Shown here: positions 20,767 to 22,698 of the stretch, one piece after another
Layout of the letters: each line of letters opens with the position of its first letter
Numbering within the stretch: position 1 is the first letter of the stretch
Source of the DNA: DASYQD01 sp036005845
GTDB taxonomy: Bacteria; Acidobacteriota; Thermoanaerobaculia; Multivoradales; JAIOJS01
Length of the DNA: 22,698 nt
Assembly: GCA_036005845.1 (NCBI GenBank)
Contig: DASYQD010000178.1
Span: forward strand, 1-22,698
Direction of reading: 5' to 3'
Notes under the pieces: generated by a model
Database searches by the model: none
What the model was told of the DNA's origin: nothing
The model's input: only the letters and a program-made list of their open reading frames with translations
Translations under genes and position numbers: made by a program

Positions 20767-21693
20767 TCAACGGCCTTCGAGCAGCGTTTCGACCTGCGCC
20801 AGCACGCCGGGTTCGTCGAGGCGATGCTGCTGCTCGAGCCACTTCTGGCTGCCGACGCGCTCCGAGAACGCCGACGGCACGCCGATGCGGCGGAAGCGCA
20901 CACGCGCGTCTGGCGATTCGGCGAGCACTTCGGCCACCGCGCTGCCGAGGCCGCCGATCACCGAGTGCTGCTCGAGCGTGGCGATGGCGGCGGTCTGGCG
21001 CGCGGCGGCGCGCACGGCGTCCTCGTCGAGCGGCTTCAGGGTGTGCATCGACAGCACGCGCGCGCCGACGCCGCGCTCGGCCAGGCGATCGGCCACCGCC
21101 ACCGCCGTGCCCAGCATGCCGCCGGTCGAGATCAGCGTCAGGTCCGCGCCGTCGCGCAGGCGGATGGCGCGGCCGAGCTGGAAGTCGATCGGCCCCGCGT
21201 GCACGTTGGGCTCGCCGGCCTTGCCGAGGCGCATGTAGCACGGCCCGCGGTGGGCGACGATGGCGCGCGTCGCCGCTCGCGCTTCGATGGGGTCGGCCGG
21301 CGCCACGACGACCATGCCCGGCAGCATGCGCATGACGCCGAGCTCCTCGGTGGCGTGATGCGAGGCGCCCATGGCGCCGTAGGTGAAGCCGCCGCCCACC
21401 GCCACCACCTTGACGTTGGCGTCGTGGTAGCAGACGTCGTTGCGCACCTGCTCGAGACAGCGCAGCGTCGGGAAGTTGGCGATCGAGTAGGTGAAGACCG
21501 TCTTGCCCATCAGCGCCATGCCGGCGGCGAGCGAGGTCATGTTCTGCTCGGCGACGCCGGCGTTGACGAACTGGTCGGGCAGCTCGGCCTGGAAGCGCTC
21601 GACCACCGAGAAGCCGAGGTCGCCGGTGATGAAGACGACGTTGCGGTCGGCCTTCGCCAGCTCGTACAGCGTGTCGAGGAAGGCGGTCCTCAT
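20767..21693 (-). CDS. Transketolase, C-terminal subunit
   Basis: A 308-residue protein covering the pyrimidine-binding (Pyr) and C-terminal domains of a split transketolase. The catalytic glutamate is Glu49 in NAGVAEQNM, which activates thiamine diphosphate. GAMGASHHATEELGVMRMLPG is the conserved substrate-side loop. The C-terminal domain (about 185-308) includes LTLISTGGML. It needs the N-terminal subunit encoded by the upstream gene. The ATG at 21693 overlaps that gene's stop as ATGA, which implies translational coupling. Split transketolases occur in many bacteria and archaea, often as a second copy beside a full-length enzyme or in sugar-biosynthesis clusters. Confidence 0.94.
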   Translation of the reverse strand: MRTAFLDTLYELAKADRNVVFITGDLGFSVVERFQAELPDQFVNAGVAEQNMTSLAAGMALMGKTVFTYSIANFPTLRCLEQVRNDVCYHDANVKVVAVGGGFTYGAMGASHHATEELGVMRMLPGMVVVAPADPIEARAATRAIVAHRGPCYMRLGKAGEPNVHAGPIDFQLGRAIRLRDGADLTLISTGGMLGTAVAVADRLAERGVGARVLSMHTLKPLDEDAVRAAARQTAAIATLEQHSVIGGLGSAVAEVLAESPDARVRFRRIGVPSAFSERVGSQKWLEQQHRLDEPGVLAQVETLLEGR

Positions 21694-22523
21694 CGCGCGG
21701 TCTCGAGCTCGGCGAGGGCTTTCTCGAGGTCCTCGCCGCGCGGCGCGCGGTAGTGGTAGAGCAGCTTGTCCTCCATGTAGGAGACGCCCTTGCCCTTCAC
21801 CGTGTGGGCGACGATGCAGCTCGGGCGGCCTTCCACGAACGGCACCCCTGCGTATGCCGCTTCGATCGCCGCCAGGTCGTGGCCGTCGATCTCGCGCACG
21901 CCCCAGCCGAAGGCGCGCCACTTCTCGGCGAGCGGCTCGAGGTCGATCACCTCCTCCACGCGGCCGAGGCTCTGGATCTTGTTGTAGTCGACGATGACGG
22001 CCAGGTTGTCGAGCTCGTGCTGCGGCGCGAAGAGAGCGGCCTCCCACGTCGAGCCCTCGTCGCACTCGCCGTCCGAGACCATCGCCCAGAAGCGGTGCGC
22101 GCCGCCGTCGCGCCTGCTCGCCAGCGCCATGCCGGTCGCGAGCGCCAAGCCGTGGCCGAGCGAGCCCGTCGACACCTCGACACCGGGCATGTCCTTGTGC
22201 GTGGCGTGACCGGCGAGCGGCGAGCCGTCCTGGTAAAAGGTATCGAGCCGCTCGACCGGGAAGTAGCCGCACTCGGCGAGCACCGCGTAGAGCGCCGCGC
22301 AGCCGTGGCCCTTGGAGAGGATGAAGCGGTCGCGCTCCGGCCACTTGGGATTTTTCGGGTCGTAGCGCAGCACGCTGTCGAAGAGCACGCGCAGGATCTC
22401 GACCAGCGACAGCGAGGTGCCAAGATGGCCCCGGCCGCCGCCCTCGAGCACGCGCACGATTCTCCGACGCAGGTGCCGCGAGCGTTCGTCGAGCTCGACG
22501 GCGACTTTTGGAATGGCGTTCAT
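21690..22523 (-). CDS. Transketolase, N-terminal subunit
   Basis: A 277-residue thiamine diphosphate-binding (PP) subunit. Features are the GHLGTS motif (32-37), SKGHGCAALYA (70-80), and the cofactor signature SDGECDEGSTWEA (150-162) with Asn181 in VDYNK. The Mg/ThDP motif GDG...N is represented by SDG...N, with Ser in place of the first Gly, which occurs in this family. The ATG at 22523 is preceded by GGGAG at normal spacing and overlaps the stop of the upstream frame as ATGA. The open frame extends to near the window end but shows no family similarity there. Together with the next gene it forms one enzyme of the non-oxidative pentose phosphate pathway. Confidence 0.94.
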   Translation of the reverse strand: MNAIPKVAVELDERSRHLRRRIVRVLEGGGRGHLGTSLSLVEILRVLFDSVLRYDPKNPKWPERDRFILSKGHGCAALYAVLAECGYFPVERLDTFYQDGSPLAGHATHKDMPGVEVSTGSLGHGLALATGMALASRRDGGAHRFWAMVSDGECDEGSTWEAALFAPQHELDNLAVIVDYNKIQSLGRVEEVIDLEPLAEKWRAFGWGVREIDGHDLAAIEAAYAGVPFVEGRPSCIVAHTVKGKGVSYMEDKLLYHYRAPRGEDLEKALAELETAR

Positions 22524-22698
22524 CTTGTCTCCCAGAAAGGAAAGCGTTCGTGCTCCCCATCGACCCGCGCGAGCAGCTCGCGCGCGGCGTTCAACTGCCG
22601 CATCTGCAGCGCGTGCGCCTCCTCCGGATCGCGGTCCACGAACCGGCGGCGCGCGAGTTGATCGGGGCGAAACTCGTTCAGCAGAATCATGCACCATT
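22520..22698 (-). CDS. C-terminal part (or small whole) of an upstream operon gene, unknown
   Basis: A frame open from the right edge ends in a TGA at 22522-22520, overlapping the transketolase ATG as ATGA. Starting at the ATG at 22690 it would be 56 residues, beginning MILLNEFRPDQLARR and ending RFPFWETR. It may also be the tail of a longer gene outside the window, since the frame is open to the edge. The charged, helical composition and the exact 4-bp overlap support a real coding region. No family is recognised. Confidence 0.6.
   Translation of the reverse strand, partial: WCMILLNEFRPDQLARRRFVDRDPEEAHALQMRQLNAARELLARVDGEHERFPFWETR

Noticed and set aside
1..22698. tRNA, rRNA, CRISPR, integrase or transposase genes
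   Set aside because: None was seen on either strand by reading; no regular short repeat-spacer array and no recombinase motifs were found. A covariance-model search would be the decisive test for small RNAs.

Overview
The window is a very GC-rich bacterial chromosome segment, densely packed with short intergenic gaps. No rRNA, tRNA, transposase, integrase, phage gene or CRISPR array could be recognised. A stand-alone SWIB-domain gene, large secreted beta-propeller proteins, GC-biased codon use and a GTCATTGCGAG-type interspersed repeat suggest an uncultured soil or sediment bacterium, for example a deltaproteobacterium-like, Binatota-like or acidobacterium-like lineage. The taxonomy is inference only.

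Layout. (1) 1-7000, minus strand: the 5' 1921 codons of a giant secreted Asp-box (BNR) multi-propeller protein that runs off the left edge, preceded by an inverted interspersed repeat and an alpha/beta hydrolase gene. (2) 7100-12200: a SWIB gene with its own promoter, a DHA2-type MFS exporter, a convergent secreted protein of unknown function with a C-terminal surface-type domain, a lipoprotein coupled to a four-helix membrane protein, and a MOSC-domain protein. (3) 12210-14992: two divergent citrate synthase-fold genes. One is a plain citrate/2-methylcitrate synthase. The other carries an N-terminal DNA-binding helix-turn-helix and a structured palindromic insertion inside its coding region. 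(4) 15072-18337: a Gfo/Idh/MocA oxidoreductase, a small membrane protein, a second MFS transporter, and a stand-alone response-regulator receiver protein divergent from that transporter. (5) 18417-22698, minus strand: a probable operon of an unknown gene cut by the right edge, the two subunits of a split transketolase (joined by two ATGA overlaps), and a duplicated S41-type protease separated from them by a perfect hairpin.

Most genes look like independent housekeeping or accessory functions rather than one pathway. The points most worth following are the citrate synthase pair (HTH fusion, shared promoter region, short coupled upstream ORF, palindromic insert), the internally duplicated giant propeller protein, the duplicated S41 protease with a degenerate first copy, and a repeated pattern of TAnnnT hexamers 7-10 nt before start codons that lack a Shine-Dalgarno sequence, which suggests leaderless transcription. 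No clearly new multi-gene system could be demonstrated from sequence alone.
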